Shown piece by piece: positions 5,548-11,627 of a stretch of 11,627 bases of DNA. Under the pieces are notes generated by a model. The model was given only the letters and a program-made list of their open reading frames with translations, ran no database searches and was not told the DNA's origin. This DNA comes from Candidatus Omnitrophota bacterium (lineage in GTDB: Bacteria; Omnitrophota; Gorgyraeia; Gorgyraeales; Gorgyraeaceae): contig JAHIUV010000160.1 of assembly GCA_018817035.1 (NCBI GenBank), positions 1 through 11,627 of the forward strand. Direction: 5' to 3'. Numbering within the stretch: the stretch's first letter is position 1; each line of letters begins with the position of its first letter. Made by a program: the position numbers and the translations under genes.

Positions 5548-6077
5548 AGCCGTCTAGCCTCTTTTATGATTATTTCCGTATCCTGGATATGTCCCAGCCC
5601 TTCTGTGCCGCAGGCTAGTTTGCCTTTGATGGGGCCGGTAAAATGATAACCGTAGGTTTTTAGTTTTTTGATGTTCTCTTGGACGATCTTATTTTGATAC
5701 ATATTGTTGTTCATCGCCGGGACTAAAAGAACCGGCGCCTTTGCGGCGCAGATCGCGCAAGTAAGCATATCGTCACAGATCCCATTTGCCACCTTACCGA
5801 TTATATTGGCAGTTGCGGGAGCGACCAGTACAAGATCCGCTTTTTCAGAAATAGAAATATGCGCCGAGTCCCATTCTTCCGGAAGCCTGAAAAGGTCCGA
5901 CGATATGACCTTATTGCCGGATACTGCCTGGAACAAAATAGGCTTTATGAATTCCTCCGCCTCTTTTGTCAGAATGACTTCGCAGGAAAAACCTTCTTCG
6001 CGAAGTCCTCTTATCATATCCAGCGCCTTATAACAAGCAACGCTTCCAGTAACACCGACGACAATATGCTTTTTCAT
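5538..6077 (-). CDS. coaC: Phosphopantothenoylcysteine decarboxylase (CoaC)
   Basis: This FMN-dependent enzyme decarboxylates 4'-phosphopantothenoylcysteine to 4'-phosphopantetheine. The 179-aa product matches the CoaC half of Dfp/CoaBC. It has GVTGSVACYK (residues 8-17) for FMN binding, active-site H73 in SAHISI, LVAPATANIIGKVANGICDD, PAMNNNMY (120-127) and the catalytic-clamp Cys C156 in GKLACGTEGLGH. The usual ACGxxGxGR signature reads GLGH, so the terminal Arg is His. ATG 6077 follows GCAGGGAC. In most bacteria CoaB and CoaC are one polypeptide; here the frame stops at RRLLK-TAA, exactly where CoaB begins. Confidence 0.95.
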   Translation of the reverse strand: MKKHIVVGVTGSVACYKALDMIRGLREEGFSCEVILTKEAEEFIKPILFQAVSGNKVISSDLFRLPEEWDSAHISISEKADLVLVAPATANIIGKVANGICDDMLTCAICAAKAPVLLVPAMNNNMYQNKIVQENIKKLKTYGYHFTGPIKGKLACGTEGLGHIQDTEIIIKEARRLLK

Positions 6078-6090
6078 AACAGTCCCTGCT

Positions 6091-6285
6091 TTATTTTTTA
6101 ATTTTATACTTTACCTTATTCTGGCTGATCTCCAATAGCGCTATCGTTGAAAATTTCTTTGAATCAGTTTCAACCAGTTTCTTGGAGCCTGTTGAAAGTT
6201 CCACCGCCCTTTTTGCGGCTGTCAAGGTAATTTTATAGACACTATCTCCTTTTTTAAATATCCCTTCGCGCGGCATATATGACAT
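6091..6285 (-). CDS. rpoZ: DNA-directed RNA polymerase omega subunit
   Basis: Omega is a small subunit that wraps the beta' C-terminus and aids RNAP assembly and, in some lineages, ppGpp response. The 64-aa protein shows the family core VYKITLTAAKRAVELSTG (residues 16-33) and the later FSTIALLEISQNKVKYKI. The ATG shares one base with the gmk stop (TAATG) and uses AGGAGGGG in the gmk 3' end as SD. gmk-rpoZ-coaBC is a widely conserved order, which supports the call for so short a protein. Confidence 0.93.
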   Translation of the reverse strand: MSYMPREGIFKKGDSVYKITLTAAKRAVELSTGSKKLVETDSKKFSTIALLEISQNKVKYKIKK

Positions 6286-6863
6286 TAACCCCTCCTGATT
6301 TTACATCTCTCTGCGATTACAATAGACCTTAAATGCCCCAAGGCTGCCTCAATCTTATTGTTCACAACAGCATAATCATACCTGGACAGATAAGCCATTT
6401 CTTTTTTAACGAACTTTAATCTCTCATTTATCACTTTTTTAGACTCCGTAGAGCGACCTACCAGTCGTTCTTTTAACAGCTCGATCGACGGCGGCAGTAT
6501 AAATATGAACACTGTTTTCATCTTGAGCCGCTTGATCTTCATCGCGCCCTGCACGTCTATGTTCAACACGACATCCTGGCCCTTCGCGACAAGATGTTTT
6601 ATGTACTTTTTAGGCGTGCCGTAATATTCGTCAAAAACTTTTGCCCACTCTAAGAATTCGCCTTTTTTCTTTCTCTTTAAGAATTCGCCTTTTCCTATAA
6701 AAATATAATCCACTCCGTCGATCTCCCCTGCCCTGGGGGATCTCGTGGTCATTGAGATCGAACGACCTATGCCTCCTATGGAATCCACCAGTTTAGAGAT
6801 CAGGGTAGTCTTGCCCGATCCGGACGGGGCGGATATTATAAACAAAATCCCATTGCTTTTCAT
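6285..6863 (-). CDS. gmk: Guanylate kinase
   Basis: This enzyme phosphorylates GMP to GDP with ATP. The 192-aa product starts MKSNGILFIISAPSGSGKTT, with the P-loop at about 11-20. SMTTRSPRAGEIDGVDYIF is the GMP-binding segment, followed by GEFLEWAKVFDEYYGTP. VVLNIDVQGA is the Walker B-like strand, and FILPPSIELLKERLVGRSTES is the lid region. Length and motif order are normal. It lies 3 nt after yicC with only a weak SD (GGA), suggesting translational coupling. Confidence 0.97.
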   Translation of the reverse strand: MKSNGILFIISAPSGSGKTTLISKLVDSIGGIGRSISMTTRSPRAGEIDGVDYIFIGKGEFLKRKKKGEFLEWAKVFDEYYGTPKKYIKHLVAKGQDVVLNIDVQGAMKIKRLKMKTVFIFILPPSIELLKERLVGRSTESKKVINERLKFVKKEMAYLSRYDYAVVNNKIEAALGHLRSIVIAERCKIRRG

Positions 6864-6866
6864 TCG

Positions 6867-7751
6867 CTATTCCACGTTCTGCGCCTGTTCGCGTATTTTT
6901 TCTATCTCACTCTTTATATCTATCACTAACCGCGATATTTTCGAACTGTTAGCCTTTGAGCCAAGCGTATTGACCTCTCTTTGCAATTCCTGCAGAATAA
7001 AATCCAAACGCCTGCCTGTTTCTTTGTTAGAAACAATGCTGTCTTTAAGGGCCTGTAAATGGCTTTTTGCCCGGGTTATTTCCTCTGTTATATCGCTTTG
7101 TTTGGCAAACAACGCCACCTCTGCCTCAAGCCTTCCTTTGTCAACACTGTAACCTGAGCTTTTTGTAAGTTCTTTTACCCTGGCATTCAGCCTATCGCGG
7201 TATTTTAAAATAAGATTCGGGGCAAAGCTTGATATCTTGTTAATGGCAACAGCAACAGTTCGTATCCTCTGCGACAAGTCTTTATAAAGCGCCTTGCCTT
7301 CTTTTATCCTCATGGCGTTGCAACCAAGGACTGCTTTGCGAACCACAGCCTCTATAACAGGCCACACCAGGCCCTGGTCATACTCAAGCTGTTCGTGCAC
7401 GACTACGTCGGGGAAAGCTAATATATGAGCTAATTTAACATCATCCTTGAGTTTAAATTTTCTCTTTACCTTTGAAAGTATCCTGTAATATTTTTCAATC
7501 GCTTCATCATCGAGTTTCACTGAGTTAAGATTTTTTCCATTCTTCTTAAGGGAAAGAGAAACGCTTACTTTGCCGCGTTTTATATATTTATTTATATAAT
7601 TTCTTACCTTGTCCTCAAAAAACGACAGGTCGTTAGGCATGCGCGAAGATAGATCGAAATATCTATGGTTCACGGTACGTAATTCAACGGCAAATCTGCC
7701 GAATTTACTTTTCGATTCGCCTTTTCCGAATCCTGTCATGCTTTTGATCAT
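6867..7751 (-). CDS. yicC: YicC-family endoribonuclease
   Basis: The 294-aa product has the diagnostic start MIKSMTGFGKGE and VELRTVNHRYFDLSSRMP (YicC N domain, about 1-155). It ends with the DUF1732-type domain: TEEITRAKSHLQALKDS, GRRLDFILQELQREVNTLGSKA, then IDIKSEIEKIREQAQNVE. Family members have been shown to be RNases, and E. coli YicC acts on small RNAs. The gene is commonly next to gmk, as here. The ATG overlaps the ndk TGA by 4 nt (ATGA). Confidence 0.94.
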   Translation of the reverse strand: MIKSMTGFGKGESKSKFGRFAVELRTVNHRYFDLSSRMPNDLSFFEDKVRNYINKYIKRGKVSVSLSLKKNGKNLNSVKLDDEAIEKYYRILSKVKRKFKLKDDVKLAHILAFPDVVVHEQLEYDQGLVWPVIEAVVRKAVLGCNAMRIKEGKALYKDLSQRIRTVAVAINKISSFAPNLILKYRDRLNARVKELTKSSGYSVDKGRLEAEVALFAKQSDITEEITRAKSHLQALKDSIVSNKETGRRLDFILQELQREVNTLGSKANSSKISRLVIDIKSEIEKIREQAQNVE

Positions 7752-8251
7752 GCCCAGACTCTCTTTTTCTGCGGTTCCGCTGTTATTATCTTTGTCGGAT
7801 AGAGATCGACTATGACCTCATCAGGGTTAAACCAGAGTTTTATTTCACGCTCCGCTTCTTTGTTGTCCGAAGATGTATGCAGGACGTTCTCATACAAACC
7901 CTGAGTCGTGATTCTGCCATAAGATCCTCGTATGCTGGTGGATTCTGCTTCTTCAGGATTCGTAGACCCGGCAAGCTGCCTTACTTTGTTTATCGCGTCG
8001 TCTCCCCAATAAACCACTGCCATTACTTTGCGCCTATCATGCAGTTCTCCCTGTATATATTTAATAAGCTCTCCAAAAAAAGGCTTATCCTGCATATGTT
8101 TATAGTGTTCTGACGCCAGTTCACGACTTACCCTAACTATTTTAACAGCAACGATTTCCAGCTTTGACTCTGAAAGCCTTGTAAGTATATTACCTGTTAA
8201 GGATTTTTTTAGCCCATCCGGTTTGATAAGAACTAACGTTTTCTGGTCCAT
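7748..8251 (-). CDS. ndk: Nucleoside diphosphate kinase, slightly extended
   Basis: NDK transfers the gamma-phosphate among nucleoside di- and triphosphates through a phosphohistidine. Visible are TLVLIKPDG (K10), HYKHMQDKPFFGELIKYI, STNPEEAESTSIRGSYG, and catalytic H125 in NVLHTSSDNKEAEREI. At 167 aa it is longer than the usual 140-150: there is a short insert around GELHDRRKVMAVVYWGDD and a C-terminal tail DEVIVDLYPTKIITAEPQ. ATG 8251 follows GGGGGAG. It heads the ndk-yicC-gmk-rpoZ-coaC-coaB-pseudopilin chain, 34 nt after parB. Confidence 0.96.
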   Translation of the reverse strand: MDQKTLVLIKPDGLKKSLTGNILTRLSESKLEIVAVKIVRVSRELASEHYKHMQDKPFFGELIKYIQGELHDRRKVMAVVYWGDDAINKVRQLAGSTNPEEAESTSIRGSYGRITTQGLYENVLHTSSDNKEAEREIKLWFNPDEVIVDLYPTKIITAEPQKKRVWA

Positions 8252-8285
8252 GCTTCTCCCCCTATGGTGTAAACCTATAACTCTT

Positions 8286-9164
8286 TTATTTTAAAAGCTT
8301 TATGACTCTTTCTAAGTCACTGTCAGAATAAAACTCTATCTCTATCCTGCCGCCTTTTTTGCCTTTTATAATTCTTACCTTTGTTCCTAATGTATCACGT
8401 AACTGTTCTTCTACGGAAATAAGATTATGATCTTGTTCTTTTGGTTTTTTGCTGGTAGAAGAATTAATTTTTTTTGCGTATCTCTCTGTGTCTCTTACAG
8501 ATAGGTCATTTTTTATAGTTTTAGTACAAAGCCTCATCTGGTCTGATTCTTTGCTTAAACCAAGTATGGCTTTTGCATGCCCCATTGAAATTGTTCCACG
8601 TGAAACATATTCCCGTATTTTCTGAGGCAAGTTTAAAAGCCTTAGTATATTTGCCACTGTAGCCCTGTCCTTGCCTATTGTCTCGGAGACTTTCTCTTGA
8701 GTCATATTAAACTCATCAATGAGTCTCTTGTATGCTTTTGCCTGGTCAATTGGGTTAAGATCTTCACGTTGTATGTTTTCTATAATAGCCATCTCTAGCG
8801 CATCTACGTCTGAAACGTTCTTAATAATAGCCGGAACTTCTTCTAACTTTAACATTTGAGCAGCTCTTAACCTGCGCTCACCTGCTATTAGTTCGTATTC
8901 TTCGCCTTGAGCCCTGACAATGACTGGCTGAATAAAACCTTTTTCCTTTATTGAAGCCGCAAGGTCTTTTAACAACTCTGTGTTAAAATCTTCTCTGGGT
9001 TGATATTTGTTTGCTCTTATCTTACTAAGAGCGAGATTAACGACAGCATGTCCTTTACCAGCTTTGAGCAAAGATGAGGCATCATCATTTATTTGCTCTT
9101 TTCTATCCATTGCCCTATCAGGTATTAAAGCTCCTAAACCTCGCCCGAGAACTCTTTTTTCCAT
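8286..9164 (-). CDS. parB: Chromosome-partitioning protein ParB
   Basis: This is a CTP-dependent DNA clamp that loads at parS and spreads to organise the origin region. The 292-aa product has LGRGLGALI (residues 6-14), the ParA-interacting N-terminus; KIRANKYQPRE (49-58); the CTP-pocket motifs GERRLRAA (95-102) and ENIQREDLNP (129-138); a helix-turn-helix around 155-175 (TQEKVSETIGKDRATVANIL); and a C-terminal dimerisation segment ending DLERVIKLLK. ATG 9164 follows GGAGGT and overlaps parA by 31 nt. A parS site lies within the gene. The N-terminal linker (about 20-42) is variable. Confidence 0.97.
   Translation of the reverse strand: MEKRVLGRGLGALIPDRAMDRKEQINDDASSLLKAGKGHAVVNLALSKIRANKYQPREDFNTELLKDLAASIKEKGFIQPVIVRAQGEEYELIAGERRLRAAQMLKLEEVPAIIKNVSDVDALEMAIIENIQREDLNPIDQAKAYKRLIDEFNMTQEKVSETIGKDRATVANILRLLNLPQKIREYVSRGTISMGHAKAILGLSKESDQMRLCTKTIKNDLSVRDTERYAKKINSSTSKKPKEQDHNLISVEEQLRDTLGTKVRIIKGKKGGRIEIEFYSDSDLERVIKLLK
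8592..8607. promoter_or_regulatory. parS centromere-like site
   Basis: The plus strand reads TGTTCCACGTGAAACA, which fits the bacterial parS consensus TGTTNCACGTGAAACA at every defined position. It lies inside parB, across the codons for YVSRGT (residues 186-191), just after the helix-turn-helix. B. subtilis carries a parS inside its parB homologue spo0J as well. It should nucleate ParB clamps and marks the region as origin-proximal. I found no second copy in the window. Confidence 0.93.
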
Positions 9165-9943
9165 TCTGTCTTTACCTCCTCTGTCTTCTCCTCTAACATT
9201 TCCTGCGCCAGAGACAAATACATTCTTGCCCCGATAGACTGCTTGTCATATAAATGTATTGGCTTTCCAAACCCTGGCGCCTCGCTAAGTCTTATGCTTC
9301 TAGGTATAACTGTATTAAAAACTCTGTCTTTAAAATATTTCCTTGCCTCTTCTATTACCTCTGAAGTAAGATTTGTCCTATAATCAGCCATGGTTAATAA
9401 TACTCCTTCTATGGCTAGATCAGGATTAAGATTATCCTTGACCAGATTAATAGTGTCCAGGAGCCTGCTAAGGCCTTCCAGGGCATAATACTCACATTGT
9501 ATAGGGATAAGGACAGCTGTTGCCGCTGTCAGGGCATTAATAGTCAACAGGCCCAATGAAGGCGGAGAATCGATTAATACAAAATCATATTCACCGGATA
9601 TATCAGAAAGCGCCTTTTTTAGCCTGTATTCCCTGTTTAAAAGATTTATCAGCTCTATTTCAGCGCCGGTAAGATTTATACTTGAAGGTATTAATTGGAA
9701 TTCAGGGATAGAAAGATTTAATATGGAGTCTTTGATGGAGAGATTATTAATTAAGACATCATAAATAGTGTGTTGTAAATTAGCTCTATCTACGCCCAGG
9801 CCACTGGTCGCGTTTGCCTGAGGATCAAAATCTACCAGAAGAACTTTCTTGCCATTATGAGCGAGGTAATAACCTAGATTAATCGCTGTGGTTGTCTTAC
9901 CAACGCCTCCTTTTTGATTACAGATAGCTAGGATTTTTCCCAT
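9134..9943 (-). CDS. parA: Chromosome-partitioning ATPase ParA (Soj)
   Basis: This Walker-type ATPase works with ParB in origin segregation. The 269-aa product starts MGKILAICNQKGGVGKTTT, with the deviant Walker A (KGGVGKTT, 10-17). LLVDFDPQANATSGLG is the A' motif and FVLIDSPPSLG is Walker B. IPIQCEYYALEGL and the terminal VIPRSIRLSEAPGFGKPI are typical of the chromosomal Soj subfamily, which lacks the N-terminal HTH of plasmid ParA. The ATG has no recognisable SD: the 13 nt between it and the upstream GC-rich hairpin read CAGTATTTATTTT. Confidence 0.97.
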   Translation of the reverse strand: MGKILAICNQKGGVGKTTTAINLGYYLAHNGKKVLLVDFDPQANATSGLGVDRANLQHTIYDVLINNLSIKDSILNLSIPEFQLIPSSINLTGAEIELINLLNREYRLKKALSDISGEYDFVLIDSPPSLGLLTINALTAATAVLIPIQCEYYALEGLSRLLDTINLVKDNLNPDLAIEGVLLTMADYRTNLTSEVIEEARKYFKDRVFNTVIPRSIRLSEAPGFGKPIHLYDKQSIGARMYLSLAQEMLEEKTEEVKTEWKKEFSGEV

Positions 9944-9956
9944 AAAATAAATACTG

Positions 9957-9984
9957 AACCCCGCACCGCGTAGGGTGCGGGGTT
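9957..9984 (-). terminator. GC-rich hairpin before parA (possible terminator or leader element)
   Basis: AACCCCGCACC (9957-9967) and GGTGCGGGGTT (9974-9984) form a perfect 11-bp stem with a 6-nt loop. On the minus strand CAGTATTTATTTT follows, so the T-rich stretch starts a few bases late and runs into the parA ATG. It could terminate part of the yidC-jag transcription or act as an attenuator in the parA leader. Confidence 0.45.
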
Positions 9985-9989
9985 AATTC

Positions 9990-10021
9990 ACACAGTAACT
10001 TACGTTCCGTAAGTTATGTGT
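9990..10021. promoter_or_regulatory. Long dyad in the parA leader
   Basis: ACACAG plus TAACTTACG, loop TTC, then CGTAAGTTA plus TGTGT: a 9-bp perfect core (9996-10004 with 10008-10016) extended by five more pairs across a single bulged G at 9995. It lies directly upstream of the GC-rich hairpin and just downstream of a possible promoter. It could be an RNA structure or a DNA operator; no T tract follows it. Confidence 0.45.
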
Positions 10022-10026
10022 TCATT

Positions 10027-10048
10027 AACCGTATCATAACCGTATCAT
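10027..10048. repeat. 11-bp perfect tandem repeat
   Basis: AACCGTATCAT occurs twice head to tail (10027-10037 and 10038-10048). The second copy covers the stop codon of the Jag_N gene; the first lies just beyond it. Confidence 0.8.
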
Positions 10049-10060
10049 TGTTTCTGTAAC
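10033..10060 (-). promoter_or_regulatory. Possible sigma-70-type promoter for parAB
   Basis: On the minus strand GTTACA (10060-10055) and TATGAT (10038-10033) are spaced 16 bp, with 4/6 and 5/6 matches to the consensus hexamers. Transcription would start near 10026, giving a leader of about 80 nt that contains both hairpins. This is a weak prediction supported mainly by its position between two gene groups. Confidence 0.3.
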
Positions 10061-10257
10061 TTCTTTGTTATTCTTACCTTAGCTAATTTAGACCCATGCA
10101 TGCTAAATAAGCCTTTATGTTCTTCTCTGAGGACTTTAACATCCACCTGTGAGCGCTCTGTGCCTAATTTAGACAGGGCGATTTTAATAGCCTCTTGCGC
10201 TGTCTTTGCCTCTATCTCTATTTCATTTATGTTTTGCAATCCCTGATCTTTGCTCAT
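10045..10257 (-). CDS. Stand-alone Jag_N domain protein (KhpB/Jag-like, lacking KH and R3H)
   Basis: The 70-aa product matches the N-terminal domain of KhpB/Jag: IEIEAKTAQEAIKIALSKLG (residues about 13-32), SQVDVKVLREEHKGLFSM, then AKVRITKK. It sits in the classic place, directly after yidC, overlapping its TGA by 4 nt (ATGA). Complete Jag proteins continue into KH and R3H RNA-binding domains. Here the frame ends at LQKQ-TGA, and the ~100 nt before parA cannot hold those domains, so they are truly absent here rather than frameshifted. The protein may act with a separate RNA-binding partner; its function is not known to me. Identity of the domain is fairly secure. Confidence 0.85.
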   Translation of the reverse strand: MSKDQGLQNINEIEIEAKTAQEAIKIALSKLGTERSQVDVKVLREEHKGLFSMHGSKLAKVRITKKLQKQ

Positions 10258-11627
10258 GTTTTTCTTACAATAAAATACTGTAGTGAGCTCTGTATGAGCG
10301 TATTAGTAAGCCAATACAATACAAGGCCCGACGGCAGACTGTAGAAAATAAACCCAAACATAACAGGCATCACAGCAGTCATTATCTTCTGTTGCTCTGT
10401 AGGGGCCGCGCCTGTCGAGGCACTCGATAGCTTTTGCTGTATTATCATAGCACCTATCATTAAAATTGGCAACAGATTTATTGTGTTTCCCAGAAAAGGC
10501 ATATTAAACGGCAACGCGAACGCGGCATCCGGCATAGACAGGTCTTTTATCCATAAAAAATTAGCTCCTTTTAATTCTACGGACCGCATGAGCGTCTGAT
10601 ACAAAGCGATAAATATGGGCATCTGTAAAAATATGGGGAAACATCCGCCCATTGGGTTTACTTTATGCCGTCGATAAAGTTCCATTATTTCCTTATTTAA
10701 TTTTTGCGCGTTATCCTTATGCTCGGCGCGCAATTGTTCCATATGAGGCTGAAGTTTTTGTAGGCCCCTCATGGATTTCAGGCTCTTAAGTGTCAGAGGG
10801 TACAATAATAAACTGACACAACCTGTCAAAAGAAGTATCGCTACCCCATAATTATGGGACAGGCCATAGAAAAATTTCAGCACGCTTAAAAGGATCAGGC
10901 TTATACTGGTAAAAATCCCAAAATTTAACGCTTTGCCAAAGGTAACCTCTGTTTTTTCCAGCTCGCCTAACTCTGTAGGCCCTATATAAACAAGAAAATT
11001 ATACTGTTTTGTCGCTCCGGGCAATATTTTTTCGTCCTCCACGATAAATCCGGCTACCGGCGAACCGTTTATACTTTTTGTGAAGACCCCTGCCGGCACA
11101 AATTCAGGCATGGTTATTATAGAATAATATTTATTTCTAAGCACAAGCCACGATGGGTTATTATTATATAACCTATTGTGCTTCTTAAAGTTACCGCTGG
11201 CTATCTTTTTCAGCTTTCCATCTTTATAGAAAACATCCGCGCCTATATATCTTGACTCATAGCGTTCTTTAGCCGCTATATTTGAAGCTGTCGTAATATC
11301 AAAGGAAAGGTTTTTTGTTGTTGATGTTTTGTTAGTTATTTTTATAGCCACTGTTAAAGCGTACCTGTCCTTTAAAAATCTTATATTTTTCTCTATGGCC
11401 AGCCCGTTTTTATCAATATAAAAACCCCTCTTATCTTCTTTCATTGCAAACTGTTGCGAAGATAAGCCTGACAAATCTCCTTTCCCCTCAATAGCAAACA
11501 ATCCGGCATCATATATAGCGCCGTCCACGAGATCTGTATCAAATCTATCCCCATTTTTAATCTTAACGCTATTTATCGAACCGCCGAGCCCTGTTATGCC
11601 CATTTCATATCTATCGGTTTCCAGAGA
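10254..11627 (-). CDS. yidC: Membrane protein insertase YidC, 3' part (start lies beyond the window)
   Basis: YidC inserts and folds inner-membrane proteins, alone or with SecYEG. The frame is open to the right edge (SLETDRYEMGITGLGGSI), so the N-terminal signal anchor and part of the periplasmic domain are missing; 457 residues are visible. About the first 225 form the periplasmic beta domain typical of Gram-negative YidC, implying a two-membrane cell. The 60KD_IMP core follows: FYGLSHNYGVAILLL, YPLTLKSLKSMRGLQKLQP, a charged coiled-coil hairpin (EQLRAEHKDNAQKLNKEI), VNPMGGCFPIFLQMPIFIALY, and terminal helices LPILMIGAMIIQQKLS and PSGLVLYWLTN. At the groove position normally held by a conserved Arg just before YPLT, the sequence is VSLLLYPLT, with Ser (codon 10814-10812). 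Confidence 0.95.
   Translation of the reverse strand, partial: SLETDRYEMGITGLGGSINSVKIKNGDRFDTDLVDGAIYDAGLFAIEGKGDLSGLSSQQFAMKEDKRGFYIDKNGLAIEKNIRFLKDRYALTVAIKITNKTSTTKNLSFDITTASNIAAKERYESRYIGADVFYKDGKLKKIASGNFKKHNRLYNNNPSWLVLRNKYYSIITMPEFVPAGVFTKSINGSPVAGFIVEDEKILPGATKQYNFLVYIGPTELGELEKTEVTFGKALNFGIFTSISLILLSVLKFFYGLSHNYGVAILLLTGCVSLLLYPLTLKSLKSMRGLQKLQPHMEQLRAEHKDNAQKLNKEIMELYRRHKVNPMGGCFPIFLQMPIFIALYQTLMRSVELKGANFLWIKDLSMPDAAFALPFNMPFLGNTINLLPILMIGAMIIQQKLSSASTGAAPTEQQKIMTAVMPVMFGFIFYSLPSGLVLYWLTNTLIQSSLQYFIVRKT

Noticed and set aside
6651..6693. 16-bp direct repeat TAAGAATTCGCCTTTT within gmk
   Set aside because: It encodes GEFL twice in a segment where guanylate kinases normally have similar GEF/GEFLEW sequence; it looks like coding convergence or a small old duplication, with no sign of a mobile element.
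1..11627. CRISPR array, IS element, prophage or defence system
   Set aside because: No regularly spaced repeats, transposase or integrase motifs, or nuclease/helicase/toxin clusters are seen; apart from the endonuclease and pseudopilin the genes are conserved housekeeping genes.

Overview
The window is an 11.6 kb block of bacterial chromosome in which every gene I can support lies on the minus strand, so transcription runs from high to low coordinates. The content is almost entirely housekeeping. A class III pseudopilin gene of the kind abundant in the PVC and Omnitrophota lineages sits inside a CoaBC-type operon. With the moderately AT-rich composition and the gene order, this suggests an uncultivated Gram-negative bacterium, possibly Candidatus Omnitrophota. 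The phylum is inference and should be tested with the ribosomal proteins.

Layout in transcription order: (1) 11627-10045 holds the 3' part of yidC and a Jag_N-only gene overlapping it by 4 nt. (2) 10044-8286 holds a leader with two strong hairpins, then parA and parB, with a textbook parS site inside parB. yidC-jag-parAB plus parS is the usual neighbourhood of a bacterial replication origin. (3) 8251-4443 is a tight chain: ndk, yicC, gmk, rpoZ, coaC, coaB and a pseudopilin, closed by a rho-independent terminator. It joins nucleotide and CoA metabolism, an RNase and the RNA polymerase omega subunit. (4) 4377-3400 holds a free-standing AT-rich LAGLIDADG endonuclease whose stop codon abuts tRNA-Cys, then tRNA-Leu and tRNA-Val. 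(5) 3331-503 is the classic thrS-infC-rpmI-rplT translation operon. (6) 502-342 is an intergenic region with hairpins and a -10 element, followed by the 5' part of a KtrB/TrkH potassium transporter that runs off the window at base 1.

Most notable points: infC appears to start at ATT, as in E. coli. coaB has no ATG/GTG/TTG available for its N-terminus and must start at ATT/ATA or be made by a -1 slip from coaC. ThrRS lacks the TGS domain. The thrS leader has a 12-bp perfect inverted repeat that competes with a pairing enclosing tRNA-Val. tRNA-Cys has a non-canonical elbow (A18/G55). YidC has Ser where the groove Arg is expected. KhpB/Jag is reduced to its N-terminal domain. I saw no CRISPR array, prophage, IS element or clearly new multi-gene system.
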